Assembly (NCBI RefSeq): GCF_000176915.2
Contig: NC_014844.1
Coordinates: forward strand, 2,914,001-2,978,000
Direction: 5' to 3'
Length of the DNA stretch: 64,000 nt
Source: Pseudodesulfovibrio aespoeensis Aspo-2
Lineage (GTDB): Bacteria; Desulfobacterota; Desulfovibrionia; Desulfovibrionales; Desulfovibrionaceae
Shown: in pieces, positions 8,789-16,688 of the stretch
Numbering within the stretch: position 1 is the first letter of the stretch
Layout of the letters: every line of letters begins with the position of its first letter
Notes under the pieces: model-generated
What the model was told of the DNA's origin: nothing
The model's database searches: none
The model's input: only the letters and a program-made list of their open reading frames with translations
Made by a program: the position numbers and the translations under genes

Positions 8789-9937
8789 CTACGCCCGCCT
8801 TTCGGGCATGAGCACCTTGAACGGCTGCCGGATAGAGCTGCGCCGCCCAAACGCCTTGAGCTTGGCGATCATGCTGGCGGTCACCTCCATGCTCTTGCGG
8901 CACAGCACCAGCCCGTCCGTATCGGCCACGGGTTCGTCCAGAATGATGCCCGGATACAGCTCGTCGATGGTCATCTCGCCGAGGGTGTAATGGGCGGCCT
9001 TTCCCAGGCACCCTTCAAGGTAGTACATCAGCTCCGGATCGTAGCGTTCAATGTGCTCCTCCAGGGCGGTAAAGGCCGCACTCGGCTTGCCCGTGCGCAT
9101 CAGGGCCGTGTCGTAGTCGAGGACCAGCTTGAGCATCCTGGAGCCAAGGGGGATGTCCTCCCCCTTGACGGAATCGAGCGGAACGCCCGAACCGTCGTAG
9201 TTCTTCTCCTGATAGGCGATTATCTGCGCGACCTTTTCCATGCGCGGGATTTTCTTGAGCAGTTCCGCCCCAAGGGTGGGGTGCATGTCGAAAAGCTGCA
9301 TCTCCTCGCCGTCGAGCGCCCTGCCCGCCTGAAGCTTGGCCAGGGTCTTGTCCGGAAGCAGAATGCACCCCAACTGCGAGAGCATCCCGGCCAGCTCATA
9401 GAGCCAGCCGCTCTTGATGCCCATCTGCTCGACCAGGTAGGTCATGTGCCGCTTGATCCGCTGCGACCGGCCAAAGGCCTCGGGATTGACCAGGGAGACG
9501 ATCTCGGTCAGCAGCTCCACAGTCCCCTTGAGGGTCTGCTTGAGCAGCACCTTCTCGGCCATGACCAGCCGGTACTGCTTCAGCGCCGCCTCGATGGCGA
9601 GAGCCAGGTCGTCGAGCGGGCAGGGCTTGAGCAGAAAGCGGAAGAGCTGCCCCCTGTTGACCGCGTCCATGGCCAGATTGAAGTCGCCGTGGCCGGTGAG
9701 CATGATCCTGACAGCGGTCGGCGCCTTCTCCTGAACCACGCCGAAGAAGTCCATGCCCGACATCTTCGGCATCTTCTGGTCCGAGACGATGACCGCGTAC
9801 CGCTCGCCCGCCTTGAGTTTGTCCAGGGCCTCGTCCGCCCCCTCGGCCAGATCCAGGTCGAACTTCTTCCTGAAGCTGGCCCGGAAGGTCTTGAGGATGT
9901 TCGGGTCGTCATCCACGAAAAGCACTCGCTCCGACAT
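8789..9937 (-). CDS. response regulator: REC plus HD-GYP-like domain
   Basis: The 382-residue product has a receiver (RVLFVDDDPN, phosphoacceptor in VIVSDQKMPKMSG, Lys in FLLKP) followed by an HD-GYP-like domain. The latter keeps YDGSGVP, the GYP-type segment, and MHPTLGAELL. The HD pair is lost (GMLSQLGCI), and the usual HH before GYP reads AYQ. It is therefore a partly degenerate relative of RpfG-type c-di-GMP phosphodiesterases, somewhat less eroded than its relative at 4178-5305. ATG 9937 has GCGAGGCG upstream; an in-frame ATG lies 11 codons earlier. It is the first gene of the minus-strand signalling operon and ends 73 bp before the kinase. Confidence 0.87.
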   Translation of the reverse strand: MSERVLFVDDDPNILKTFRASFRKKFDLDLAEGADEALDKLKAGERYAVIVSDQKMPKMSGMDFFGVVQEKAPTAVRIMLTGHGDFNLAMDAVNRGQLFRFLLKPCPLDDLALAIEAALKQYRLVMAEKVLLKQTLKGTVELLTEIVSLVNPEAFGRSQRIKRHMTYLVEQMGIKSGWLYELAGMLSQLGCILLPDKTLAKLQAGRALDGEEMQLFDMHPTLGAELLKKIPRMEKVAQIIAYQEKNYDGSGVPLDSVKGEDIPLGSRMLKLVLDYDTALMRTGKPSAAFTALEEHIERYDPELMYYLEGCLGKAAHYTLGEMTIDELYPGIILDEPVADTDGLVLCRKSMEVTASMIAKLKAFGRRSSIRQPFKVLMPERRA

Positions 9938-10181
9938 GTTCGCCTCGCTCCCGCCGCGCGCCCGGCACACGGATGCATGTTTCCGACACGTTGCGACTGT
10001 GAAACATACTGAGCGATTCTGGAATTATAAGCAAGATCGGGTGAACATTATTTCTCTCACTCCGTCTGCGGCCAATATGCCGGGGGGGCGCGTTTGCCGT
10101 TGTCCTCGGCCCGGTTTGCCGCTATGGCTTGGCTGATCGTGGGGCGGCTCGGCAGGGCACCCCGGCAGTTCTGAGGTAGCC

Positions 10182-11570
10182 ATGAGAAAGATGCTCGTCA
10201 TAACCCGCGACAGCAACCGGTCCGAAAAGATCGGCCGCCTGCGCTATCATGATCACGAGGTGGTGGCCGACCACCCGGCCCGGCCCGGCGACGATGCCGA
10301 GATCGACACCCTGTTCGTGGATGCCGGGACGCTGCTCCACCAAAACGACTCGGTGGGCGAAGCCCTCAAGGCCCTGTGGGAAAACTATCCCCAGGCGTCC
10401 ATCGTGGTCATGACCGACGAGGCGCACACGCAACTGGCCATCGACGCGGTCAAGGCCGGAGCCTTCGACTACCTGACGCACCCGGTCGGCCCCGAAGAGC
10501 TGGGGCTGGTCATGGACAGGGTCCACCAGTCCGATGTCATGCAGTCGGAACTCGACTACCTGCGCGGCCAGTTCTGGAACGAGGAGGCGCTGGAATTCGT
10601 GGACACGCGCAGCCGGATCATGCGCGATGTCTTTGCCAAGGTCAGGCAGGTGGCCGGGACGCGCACCACCGTGCTGCTCACCGGCGAGACCGGCACAGGC
10701 AAGAGCCTGATGGCCAAGCTCATCCACGCCCACAGCAACCGCAACGACAAGCCCTTCATCAGCGTCCACTGCGGGGCCATCCCCGACACCCTGGTGGAGA
10801 GCGAATTGTTCGGCCACGAGAAGGGTGCCTTCACCGGCGCGGTGCGGCGCAAGCTCGGCAAGTTCGAGCTGGCAGGCGGGGGCACCATCTTCCTCGACGA
10901 GATCGGCACGGTCACCCAGTCCGCCCAGGTCAAGCTGCTCAACGCCATCCAGGAGCGGGTCATCCAGCGCGTGGGCGGCGAGGCGGACATCCCGGTGGAC
11001 GTGCGCATCATCGCGGCCACCAACGAGGACATGGGCAAACTGTGCGACGACGGCCTGTTCCGGCGCGACCTCTTCTACCGGCTCAACGTCTTTCCGGTCT
11101 GCATCCCGCCCCTGCGCGAACGGTACGAGGACATTCTCAAGCTGTCAGAATCCTTCATCAAGCAGCTCAACAACCTGCTCAACAAGGACATCAAGGGCAT
11201 CCACCCGGACGTGCTCGACGCCTTCAAGGAGTATCCCTGGCCCGGCAACGTCCGCGAGCTGGAGAACATCATCGAGCGCGCCTGCATCCTGGAGACCGGC
11301 CCCATCCTGCTCCCCCCGAGCTTTCCGCCCGATTTCTTCACCTCCCACGGCGAGGTCATCACCTCGCCGGTCAGGACCGGCCTGCCCCTGAAGGAGGCCC
11401 GCCAGATCACCGTGGACCGGTTCGAGAAGCAATACTTAAGCAGCGTACTCGAACAGTGCGGGGGCCGGATCATGGACGCGGCCAGACAGGCCGGGATCAC
11501 CACCCGGCAGCTCAACAAGCTCATGAACCGGCACGGGCTGACCAAACGCCAGTTCCGAAGGACCAGATAA
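10182..11570 (+). CDS. sigma-54-dependent activator (NtrC-like) with degenerate receiver, locus A
   Basis: This 462-residue protein activates sigma-54 RNA polymerase from a distance. It has a receiver-like N-terminus, an AAA+ domain (Walker A GETGTGKS, the GAFTGA sigma-54 contact loop, Walker B IFLDEIG) and a Fis-type helix-turn-helix (AARQAGITTRQLNKLMNRHG). The receiver keeps Asp47 in LFVDAG but lacks the paired acidic residues after the first strand. It also has His100 where the essential Lys should be (YLTHP). Control by phosphorylation is therefore doubtful. The start has TGAGG upstream. It is a close paralogue of the product at 25519-26931. The palindrome and sigma-54 promoter immediately downstream are its likely targets; this is inferred from position and from the matching second locus. 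Confidence 0.93.
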   Translation: MRKMLVITRDSNRSEKIGRLRYHDHEVVADHPARPGDDAEIDTLFVDAGTLLHQNDSVGEALKALWENYPQASIVVMTDEAHTQLAIDAVKAGAFDYLTHPVGPEELGLVMDRVHQSDVMQSELDYLRGQFWNEEALEFVDTRSRIMRDVFAKVRQVAGTRTTVLLTGETGTGKSLMAKLIHAHSNRNDKPFISVHCGAIPDTLVESELFGHEKGAFTGAVRRKLGKFELAGGGTIFLDEIGTVTQSAQVKLLNAIQERVIQRVGGEADIPVDVRIIAATNEDMGKLCDDGLFRRDLFYRLNVFPVCIPPLRERYEDILKLSESFIKQLNNLLNKDIKGIHPDVLDAFKEYPWPGNVRELENIIERACILETGPILLPPSFPPDFFTSHGEVITSPVRTGLPLKEARQITVDRFEKQYLSSVLEQCGGRIMDAARQAGITTRQLNKLMNRHGLTKRQFRRTR

Positions 11571-11595
11571 GACCCGGCAGTTCCTCTTTCCAAAA

Positions 11596-11618
11596 AACAA
11601 GAATTTTCAGTTCTTGTT
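11596..11618 (+). terminator. hairpin downstream of activator gene A
   Basis: AACAAGAA and TTCTTGTT form a perfect 8-bp stem around a 7-base loop, 26 bp after the activator stop. The U-tract is weak, so it may be a terminator or an operator-like palindrome. Confidence 0.4.
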
Positions 11619-11722
11619 GCATATCAAACACCCGTAATGTCATTGCATTTTTCTAGCGACCCCGGCAAATCCCACCGCCATACGGCTGATTTGCTTCGCC
11701 ATTTCAGCCCCGACGCGGCAAA

Positions 11723-11741
11723 CAGGAACCGCCGGTTCCTG
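11723..11741. promoter_or_regulatory. 19-bp palindrome, likely activator binding site (locus A)
   Basis: The sequence CAGGAACCGCCGGTTCCTG has perfect 7-bp arms around five bases. An almost identical palindrome with the same arms occurs at 27064-27082. Both lie 55-56 bp upstream of a sigma-54 promoter and downstream of paralogous activator genes. That is the arrangement expected of an upstream activating sequence. Confidence 0.75.
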
Positions 11742-11793
11742 CATAAAGCCCCTCGCCTGGGCAACAATTCCATTATTACAACATGTTATATTC

Positions 11794-11810
11794 TTGGCAC
11801 GCTGTCTGCT
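11794..11810 (+). promoter_or_regulatory. sigma-54 promoter (-24/-12), locus A
   Basis: TTGGCACGCTGTCTGCT has the invariant GG (11796-11797) and GC (11808-11809) separated by exactly ten bases and matches TGGCACG-N4-TTGC closely. Transcription should begin near 11820, just ahead of the small gene at 11847. Confidence 0.8.
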
Positions 11811-11846
11811 ACTTGAGTCCACCCACGCGAGCCGTGGGGCGACACC

Positions 11847-12122
11847 ATGCAGCAACACGCCGACACCACGCCCGCCCGCAGGGAAACCATCAGCGGATTC
11901 ATCGTGCCCATGCAGTGGGACGAGCAGTTCCGCGTGACTGAAATCCTCATCGCGTGCGAGGCCGAGCGCGACGTGCAGGTGACCAACCTGCACACCTTCC
12001 CGACCCTTGTCTCCATGGCCCGCAAGCGGGCCTCCATCACTGGAACCGTCCGCAAGGTGGGCGGCATCGAGACCATCCACGTCGAGAGCTTCACGCCCAT
12101 GGAAACGACGGACTTCGGGTAG
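11847..12122 (+). CDS. small conserved protein, first gene of sigma-54 operon A
   Basis: The 91-residue cytosolic protein matches no family I recognise. It contains a strand-rich core (ETISGFIVPMQWDEQFRVTEILIACEAE) and ends with a segment resembling an OB-type strand pair (SITGTVRKVGGIETIHVESF). It is clearly related to the product at 27191-27505: both have an S-x-T-x-x-G-x-x-I/V-P-x-x-W-D-E-x-F-x-V-T-x-I motif and a C-terminal G-x-V-x-x-x-x-G region. It follows the sigma-54 promoter by about 27 bases of leader and precedes an exported partner by 3 bp. The repeated pairing at two loci suggests a shared role, perhaps binding or chaperoning the system's product. That is a guess. Confidence 0.75.
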   Translation: MQQHADTTPARRETISGFIVPMQWDEQFRVTEILIACEAERDVQVTNLHTFPTLVSMARKRASITGTVRKVGGIETIHVESFTPMETTDFG

Positions 12123-12125
12123 GCG

Positions 12126-12509
12126 ATGCCACGCCACGCCTGCATCATCCTGTGCGCCGCGCTGCTGCTGGCCACACTCGCTCAGAAGGTCACTGCCGAG
12201 GAGCAGCCGGACGAATCCGTCCGGGTGCAGGGTCTGGTGGTCAGTTCCAGAAACGGACTGGTCATAAACGACGGGACCAGGGACTATCTGCTCCTCGGCG
12301 TTGACGATATAGGCATCGAGGGTCGCGTCTGCGTCATTGTCGGCACCCCGGTCCAATGGTTGGGCCGGGCTGCCATCAGGGTTCGGGAAGTCATATCCCT
12401 CCCGGACGAACGACAGCCCAGGGATCCCATAGGCACCGGGCCTTTGGCCCCAGCCCCGTGCGCGCGGCAAGGCGTCCCATTCAACCTCAGCACTGCCCCG
12501 GCGGCATGA
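12126..12509 (+). CDS. small exported protein, OB-like, locus A
   Basis: The 127-residue product has a Sec signal peptide (MPRHACIILCAALLLATLA, likely cut after VTA near residue 24). A short strand-rich domain follows (VRVQGLVVSSRNGLVINDG .. YLLLGVDDIGIEGRVCVIVG), then a Pro-rich tail. The alternation of V-x-G and V/I-x-V strands recalls small periplasmic OB-fold proteins. It parallels the exported product at 27489-27845, which also sits second in a sigma-54 operon. Periplasmic location is inferred from the signal peptide. Its ligand and exact function are unknown. Confidence 0.7.
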   Translation: MPRHACIILCAALLLATLAQKVTAEEQPDESVRVQGLVVSSRNGLVINDGTRDYLLLGVDDIGIEGRVCVIVGTPVQWLGRAAIRVREVISLPDERQPRDPIGTGPLAPAPCARQGVPFNLSTAPAA

Positions 12510-12516
12510 GCATCCC

Positions 12517-13083
12517 ATGGACAATTCCATCACCGAACAAGACAGTGAACAGACACCCGTACGCGAAGTCTACATCTCCAACGGGGTGGCCCCCGAGGAT
12601 GTGGAACAGCTGCTCGACATGGCCGCCGCATGCGGCCTGTTCAACGAGGAAGAACTGAGCACCGCCGAGGGCATGGTCTGGGACTGCGCCTACCAGGGCG
12701 ACAGCGACGCATGCCGGTTCATCCAGGCCAAGACCAATGATCCGGACGGCCACACGCTGGCCGGATTCCTCTGCTATGGCGAGATCGCCCAATGGCCGGA
12801 CAGCTTTGAGCTGATCGGCATTTCAGTCACCCCCAGCCTCCAGCGCCAGGGCATCGGCTCGGCCATGCTGGCGGAGATGCAACGCCAGATAGAGACCAGG
12901 GGTGGCCAGAGAATCCTGCTCGAAACAGAAAGCGGACGTTCGTTCGAGGGCAGCAGGCGCTTCTACGAGGCCAACGGCTACGATCAGGAGGACAGGTTCC
13001 TCAAGCAATTCATTCCAAAAGATGGAAGCGTGGTCTACCGCAAGGACTTCGAGTCCGATGCCAAGGGCAGCGAATCCCAATAG
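12517..13083 (+). CDS. GNAT-family N-acetyltransferase, locus A
   Basis: The 188-residue protein has the GNAT acetyl-CoA loop (SLQRQGIGSAML, the R/Q-x-x-G-x-G/A motif) preceded by ELIGISVTP and followed by SRRFYEANGY, as in small-molecule or lysine acetyltransferases. An N-terminal extension (residues 1-50) with GLFNEEELSTAEGMVWD is shared in pattern with the GNAT at 31144-31662 (RFFSEEEVLIVEELAW). This marks the two as one subfamily. It lies 7 bp after the exported protein gene in operon A. Free lysine, beta-lysine or a peptidyl amine are possible substrates given the second locus, but nothing in the sequence fixes this. Confidence 0.85.
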   Translation: MDNSITEQDSEQTPVREVYISNGVAPEDVEQLLDMAAACGLFNEEELSTAEGMVWDCAYQGDSDACRFIQAKTNDPDGHTLAGFLCYGEIAQWPDSFELIGISVTPSLQRQGIGSAMLAEMQRQIETRGGQRILLETESGRSFEGSRRFYEANGYDQEDRFLKQFIPKDGSVVYRKDFESDAKGSESQ

Positions 13084-13104
13084 GACGCAGGGAGAAACAG
13101 CAGC

Positions 13105-13386
13105 GTGTCAGCAGATATTTACGACGATACCATTTACGGACAGATCCTGCCCATTGAACGGGAGGATGAGGAAGAAGAAGAGGACTCCAGCCTCATGATC
13201 CTGGTGGACGGCGAGGAGCAGTACCTTGTGGAACCGGACAAGAACGGCCTGAAGCTCATGGACCACATGGACAAATGGGTCACGGCCCAGGGCACCATCA
13301 CCGAGGAGGGCGACGAACTGCTTATCCGGGTCAGGGACTTCACCCTCGACGACGACTGGAGCTACGGGGATGACGACAACTGGTAA
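13105..13386 (+). CDS. small acidic protein, locus A
   Basis: The 93-residue product starts at GTG with GGGAGAAA upstream. It is strongly acidic, with REDEEEEEDSS near residues 19-29 and DDDWSYGDDDNW at the C-terminus. Between them lies a strand-rich part (WVTAQGTITEEGDELLIRVRDF) similar in rhythm to the other small proteins of the system. No family is recognised. Its size, abundance of acidic residues and position between an acetyltransferase and a methyltransferase make it a possible carrier or modification substrate, but there is no direct evidence. Confidence 0.7.
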   Translation: MSADIYDDTIYGQILPIEREDEEEEEDSSLMILVDGEEQYLVEPDKNGLKLMDHMDKWVTAQGTITEEGDELLIRVRDFTLDDDWSYGDDDNW

Positions 13387-13464
13387 CGCCCCCGGCACAA
13401 CGCGCAACCTCTACCGGACCAGGCGAGCCGCCCGAGACCGCAGGCACCAAGTGAGAGAAACACT

Positions 13465-14118
13465 GTGATCCATCCGAACACCGAAGTACGTTTCGTCAAC
13501 GCAAACATCGGATACGGCGTGTTCGCCACGGCGGACATCCCGCGCGGAACCATCGTCTACGTCAAGGACCGCCTGGAGATCGAACTCAGCGACAAGGATT
13601 TCAACGCCCTGGACGAATGCCACAGAGCCATTGCCGGCAAGTACTCCTACATTGACGAGAAGGGCGTGCGCATCCTCAGCTGGGACCACGCCAAGTACGT
13701 CAACCACCGGTGCGACTGCAACACCATCAGCACGGGCTACGGGTTCGAGATCGCCATCCGCAACATCTGGAAGGGCGAGGAGATATGCGACGAGTACGGC
13801 CTCTTCAACATCGAGGAGGAGGTGCCCCTGTCATGCAACTGCCACAACTGCCGCAAGACCCTGCGGCCGGACGACATCGAGCGCTTTCACGAGGCCTGGG
13901 ACATGCAGATCCTCTCGGCCATGGAAAAAGTCATCGACGTGCATCAGCCGCTGATGGAATTCATGGACCCTGAGGCCCGGAAACGGCTGCGCGCCTATCT
14001 CTGCGGCCAGGAGCCCTACACCTCGGTACTGGCCCTCAGGTGCAACCGCAGCATCGGCGGCGCGAGCCACGCCTGCGCCGAGATACCGCAGCCCGAGCCC
14101 CTGCGCCTGGGCGGCTAG
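13465..14118 (+). CDS. SET-domain lysine methyltransferase homologue
   Basis: The 217-residue protein carries the core SET motifs: GYGVFATADIPRGT near residues 16-29, YVNHRCDCNT at 78-87 (the NHxC cofactor-binding motif) and GEEICDEYG at 104-112 (the GE..-x-x-YG motif). A post-SET-like cysteine group (CNCHNC, residues 124-129) may bind zinc. SET enzymes use S-adenosylmethionine to methylate lysine side chains and are uncommon in bacteria. It starts at GTG 13465 with GAGAG upstream and ends operon A. Company with an acetyltransferase here, and with an aminomutase and deacetylase at the sister locus, points to lysine-directed chemistry. Confidence 0.85.
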   Translation: MIHPNTEVRFVNANIGYGVFATADIPRGTIVYVKDRLEIELSDKDFNALDECHRAIAGKYSYIDEKGVRILSWDHAKYVNHRCDCNTISTGYGFEIAIRNIWKGEEICDEYGLFNIEEEVPLSCNCHNCRKTLRPDDIERFHEAWDMQILSAMEKVIDVHQPLMEFMDPEARKRLRAYLCGQEPYTSVLALRCNRSIGGASHACAEIPQPEPLRLGG

Positions 14119-14135
14119 ACCAACACGCGTTTTCA

Positions 14136-14157
14136 GCGGCAGGCGCGCGCCTGCCGC
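14136..14157. terminator. GC-rich perfect palindrome after SET gene
   Basis: GCGGCAGGCGC is followed at once by its reverse complement, giving an 11-bp stem with no T-run. It could end operon A weakly, or be only a structured spacer. Confidence 0.35.
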
Positions 14158-14227
14158 CCCTCGGGCCAGGATATCGGAACACGGGAGGCTTGCCCTGGGA
14201 ATCATTCGGCTCCTGCTCGCCATCGCG

Positions 14228-15247
14228 GTGCTCAACTCCCACTTCACGGTGGCCCCCCTGCCCATGATCCACGGGCATGAGGCAGTTTTGTGCTTTTTCG
14301 CCATCTCCGGCTTCTACATGGCCCTGATCCTCGACACCCGCTACGGTTCGGCCCGACAGTTCTACCTCAGCCGGTTCCTGACCCTGTACCCCGCCTATGT
14401 CCTGGCCGTGGCCTTGAGCGTCGGTCTGGTCATGTCCCTCGACGTCCACCCCATGAGCTCCAGGGCCGAGATGGCCATGCTCCTGTCCGACCCGGTCACC
14501 TTCCTGGTCATGGCCTGGACCTCTCTGGGCATCCTGGGCCAGGAGCTGCTCTTCTGCCTCTCGCCCGCGCCGAACGGCGGGCTCCAATTCCTGCCTGCGG
14601 CCCGCGACTCCATCTGGCGCAACGCCCCGCTCATCCAGGGGTGGTCGCTGTCGCTCGAAATCATGTTCTACGCCCTGGCCCCGCTGCTGGTGCGTCTGCG
14701 CTCCCGAACCTTGCTGGCCCTCGTCTGCGCCAGCCTCGCCCTGCGGCTGGCCGTACCCCTGGCCGGGACGGAAAACGCCGTGTTCTTCAAGCGGTTCTTC
14801 CCCCTGGAGCTGTGGCTCTTTGCCGGGGGCATTCTGTCATACCGGTTCCACGCCCTGCTCCCCAGGCGGCCCGGTCGCTTTGACTATCCAGCCTTTGCCG
14901 TGCTGGCCGCAGCTCTGCTGCTGGCCGGGCTGATCCCCCAGTCCGTGGCCCAGTTCGTCCTGCCCTGCGTCGTCCTGGCTACCATGCCCTTTGTCTTCCG
15001 CAGCTTCGGCCAGTTCCGCTTTGACCGCTTCACCGGCAAACTGAGCTATCCCTTCTACCTCTTCCACTTCAGCGTCGTCGCCCTGTTCGAGACCTTGGCG
15101 GACTCGCCAGAGGGGTGGGACATCCTGCTCGTCTCCCTGGCCGTGGCCCTGCTGGTGCATGCCCTGTTCGAGCCGGGCGCGGAGATGCTCAAAAGGCGGC
15201 TGCGCAAAGGCCGCCCCGACCTCGCCCCCCTGCGTCAACAAGCGTAG
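14228..15247 (+). CDS. acyltransferase family 3 (O-acyltransferase) membrane protein
   Basis: The visible 339 residues contain about nine to ten hydrophobic helices. Typical acyltransferase-3 features are an early NSHF histidine, VLCFFAISGFYM, and a C-terminal LSYPFYLFHF segment. Such enzymes acetylate or acylate surface sugars at the inner membrane. GTG 14228 is the first conventional start. The frame, however, stays open upstream and encodes LGIIRLLLAIAV, which completes the first membrane helix. GGGAGG at 14183-14188 is ideally spaced for a rare CTG start at 14195. I suspect that longer form is real. No glycan operon is adjacent, so the acceptor is unknown. Confidence 0.85.
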   Translation: MLNSHFTVAPLPMIHGHEAVLCFFAISGFYMALILDTRYGSARQFYLSRFLTLYPAYVLAVALSVGLVMSLDVHPMSSRAEMAMLLSDPVTFLVMAWTSLGILGQELLFCLSPAPNGGLQFLPAARDSIWRNAPLIQGWSLSLEIMFYALAPLLVRLRSRTLLALVCASLALRLAVPLAGTENAVFFKRFFPLELWLFAGGILSYRFHALLPRRPGRFDYPAFAVLAAALLLAGLIPQSVAQFVLPCVVLATMPFVFRSFGQFRFDRFTGKLSYPFYLFHFSVVALFETLADSPEGWDILLVSLAVALLVHALFEPGAEMLKRRLRKGRPDLAPLRQQA

Positions 15248-15347
15248 GAATCCGGCTCCGGCACGCCCGGCCAGCGCTCCCTGGGCAGACCCCTTCTGGC
15301 CCGGCCCCTGGCCGACCGGCCTTGATCGCCCACCCGTAAAAGAGTAT

Positions 15348-15392
15348 GCCCCAATGGGGGCGCCCGGTCCGGCAAGAGGCCGCAAGGACCGG
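15348..15392 (+). other. tandem stem-loops in leader of YitT-family gene
   Basis: A short hairpin (GCCCC-AAT-GGGGGC, 15348-15361) abuts a second one with CCGGTCC/GGACCGG arms (15364-15370 and 15386-15392) and an inner GGC/GCC pair. They lie about 40 bp upstream of the start codon. This may be a structured 5' leader; I do not recognise a known riboswitch class. Confidence 0.3.
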
Positions 15393-15430
15393 CCCCGTCG
15401 TTTTCACGGACTTTTTGAAACGGAGCGCTG

Positions 15431-16327
15431 ATGTCTGACGCGGCCACATCCCGGCTCGGCAAGGGGCCGTCATTCCGAATGGATTTCTCCTATTCCCTGT
15501 GGTGGAACCTGCTGCTCATCACGGTTGGCGCATTGCTCGTGGCCGTGGGCATCAAGAGCCTGGCCGTGCCCCACGAGTTCATTCCGGGCGGCCTGTTCGG
15601 CCTGGCCACCCTGATCTACTACACCACCGGAACCCTGAATCCCGGCTGGATATATCTGCTCCTCAACGTCCCGCTCTTCGTCTTCGCCTGGGTCAAGGTC
15701 AGCCGACGCTTCTTCTGGTACAGCGCCTACGCCACTGCGGCCACCACCCTGTTCTACGAGCTGGCGACCATCCCCATCCAGGTGGAGAACCAGCTCTACG
15801 CCAGCGTGGCCTGCGGCGTCATTTCCGGTTTCGGCGCGGGCATCGTGCTGCGCTCGCTGGGGTCCAACGGCGGGCTCGACGTGATCGCGGTCTATCTCTT
15901 CCAGCGGTTCAACATCGGCATCGGCAAGGTCTACCTCGGCTTCAACGCGGCCCTGTTCAGCTTAAGCCTGTTCCGGCTGCCGCTGGACCTGATCATCGCC
16001 TCGCTCATCCTGGTCTTCATCACCGCCGTGATGGTGGACAACACCCTATCCATGTTCAACCAGCGCAAGGTCGTCTTCATCATCTCCAGCCACGCCGACG
16101 CCATCAGCCACGACATTCTGCACTCCCTGCGCCAGAGCGCCACCTTTCTGCGCGGCTTCGGAGCCTACTCGCGCCAGGAGAAGAACGTGCTCATGACCGT
16201 GGTCAACAACGTCCAACTCAAGAAGCTGGAGGAGATCACCTTCAGCCACGACGAGAACGCCCTGTTCATCGTGGAGAACACCTTCTCGGTCCTGGGCTCG
16301 AGTTTTTCCAAACGGAAAATCTACTGA
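15431..16327 (+). CDS. YitT family membrane protein (DUF161 + DUF2179)
   Basis: The 298-residue product has five to six membrane helices in its first two thirds, including VGALLVAVGIKSLAVPHEFIPGG and GVISGFGAGIVLRSLGSNGGLD. Both carry the G-G-x-D style signatures of YitT proteins. A soluble C-terminal domain (DUF2179, residues about 215-290, VVFIISSHADAISHDIL) follows. The family's function is unresolved, although relatives are proposed transporters. Length agrees with the family. The gene stands alone between two hairpins: a leader structure upstream and a perfect 40-nt palindrome after its stop. Confidence 0.88.
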   Translation: MSDAATSRLGKGPSFRMDFSYSLWWNLLLITVGALLVAVGIKSLAVPHEFIPGGLFGLATLIYYTTGTLNPGWIYLLLNVPLFVFAWVKVSRRFFWYSAYATAATTLFYELATIPIQVENQLYASVACGVISGFGAGIVLRSLGSNGGLDVIAVYLFQRFNIGIGKVYLGFNAALFSLSLFRLPLDLIIASLILVFITAVMVDNTLSMFNQRKVVFIISSHADAISHDILHSLRQSATFLRGFGAYSRQEKNVLMTVVNNVQLKKLEEITFSHDENALFIVENTFSVLGSSFSKRKIY

Positions 16328-16352
16328 CCGCCCAACCCTCAAGTCGACGAGC

Positions 16353-16392
16353 ATAATGGAAACGGCACTCAATTGAGTGCCGTTTCCATTAT
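16353..16392. terminator. 40-nt perfect palindrome, terminator-like
   Basis: ATAATGGAAACGGCACTCAA is followed directly by its exact reverse complement. It lies 26 bp after the YitT stop and ends in an A/T-rich stretch. It can act as an intrinsic terminator for the YitT gene; its symmetry would allow action on either strand. Confidence 0.65.
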
Positions 16393-16688
16393 ATTCGACC
16401 ATATTTCATTCCGACAACGATCTTCCACCCATCCCCCACGAAACGGCAACAACGCGCACCGTATCTCATATGGCGGCACAATGCCCCGGGCCAAGCCTGT
16501 GCGGCGAACATCCCCCTCCGGCGTGCAAAGACCCCCTCCCCGCGACGGTTTGGAAAAAATACCATCGCGCTCAAAGTTTTCTCTTGCTACTCGCGACCTT
16601 TTCTTATCTAACTCAAAGATGGGAAGACAGTGTGCATGGAATGGTTCAACGGACTGCAACGGTATTTCACACCAACCCGGCGGACATC

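Noticed and set aside
16377..16688. N-terminal extension of the debranching enzyme
   Set aside because: The extra residues begin inside the 40-nt palindrome, are not protein-like, and precede the conserved start of the enzyme.
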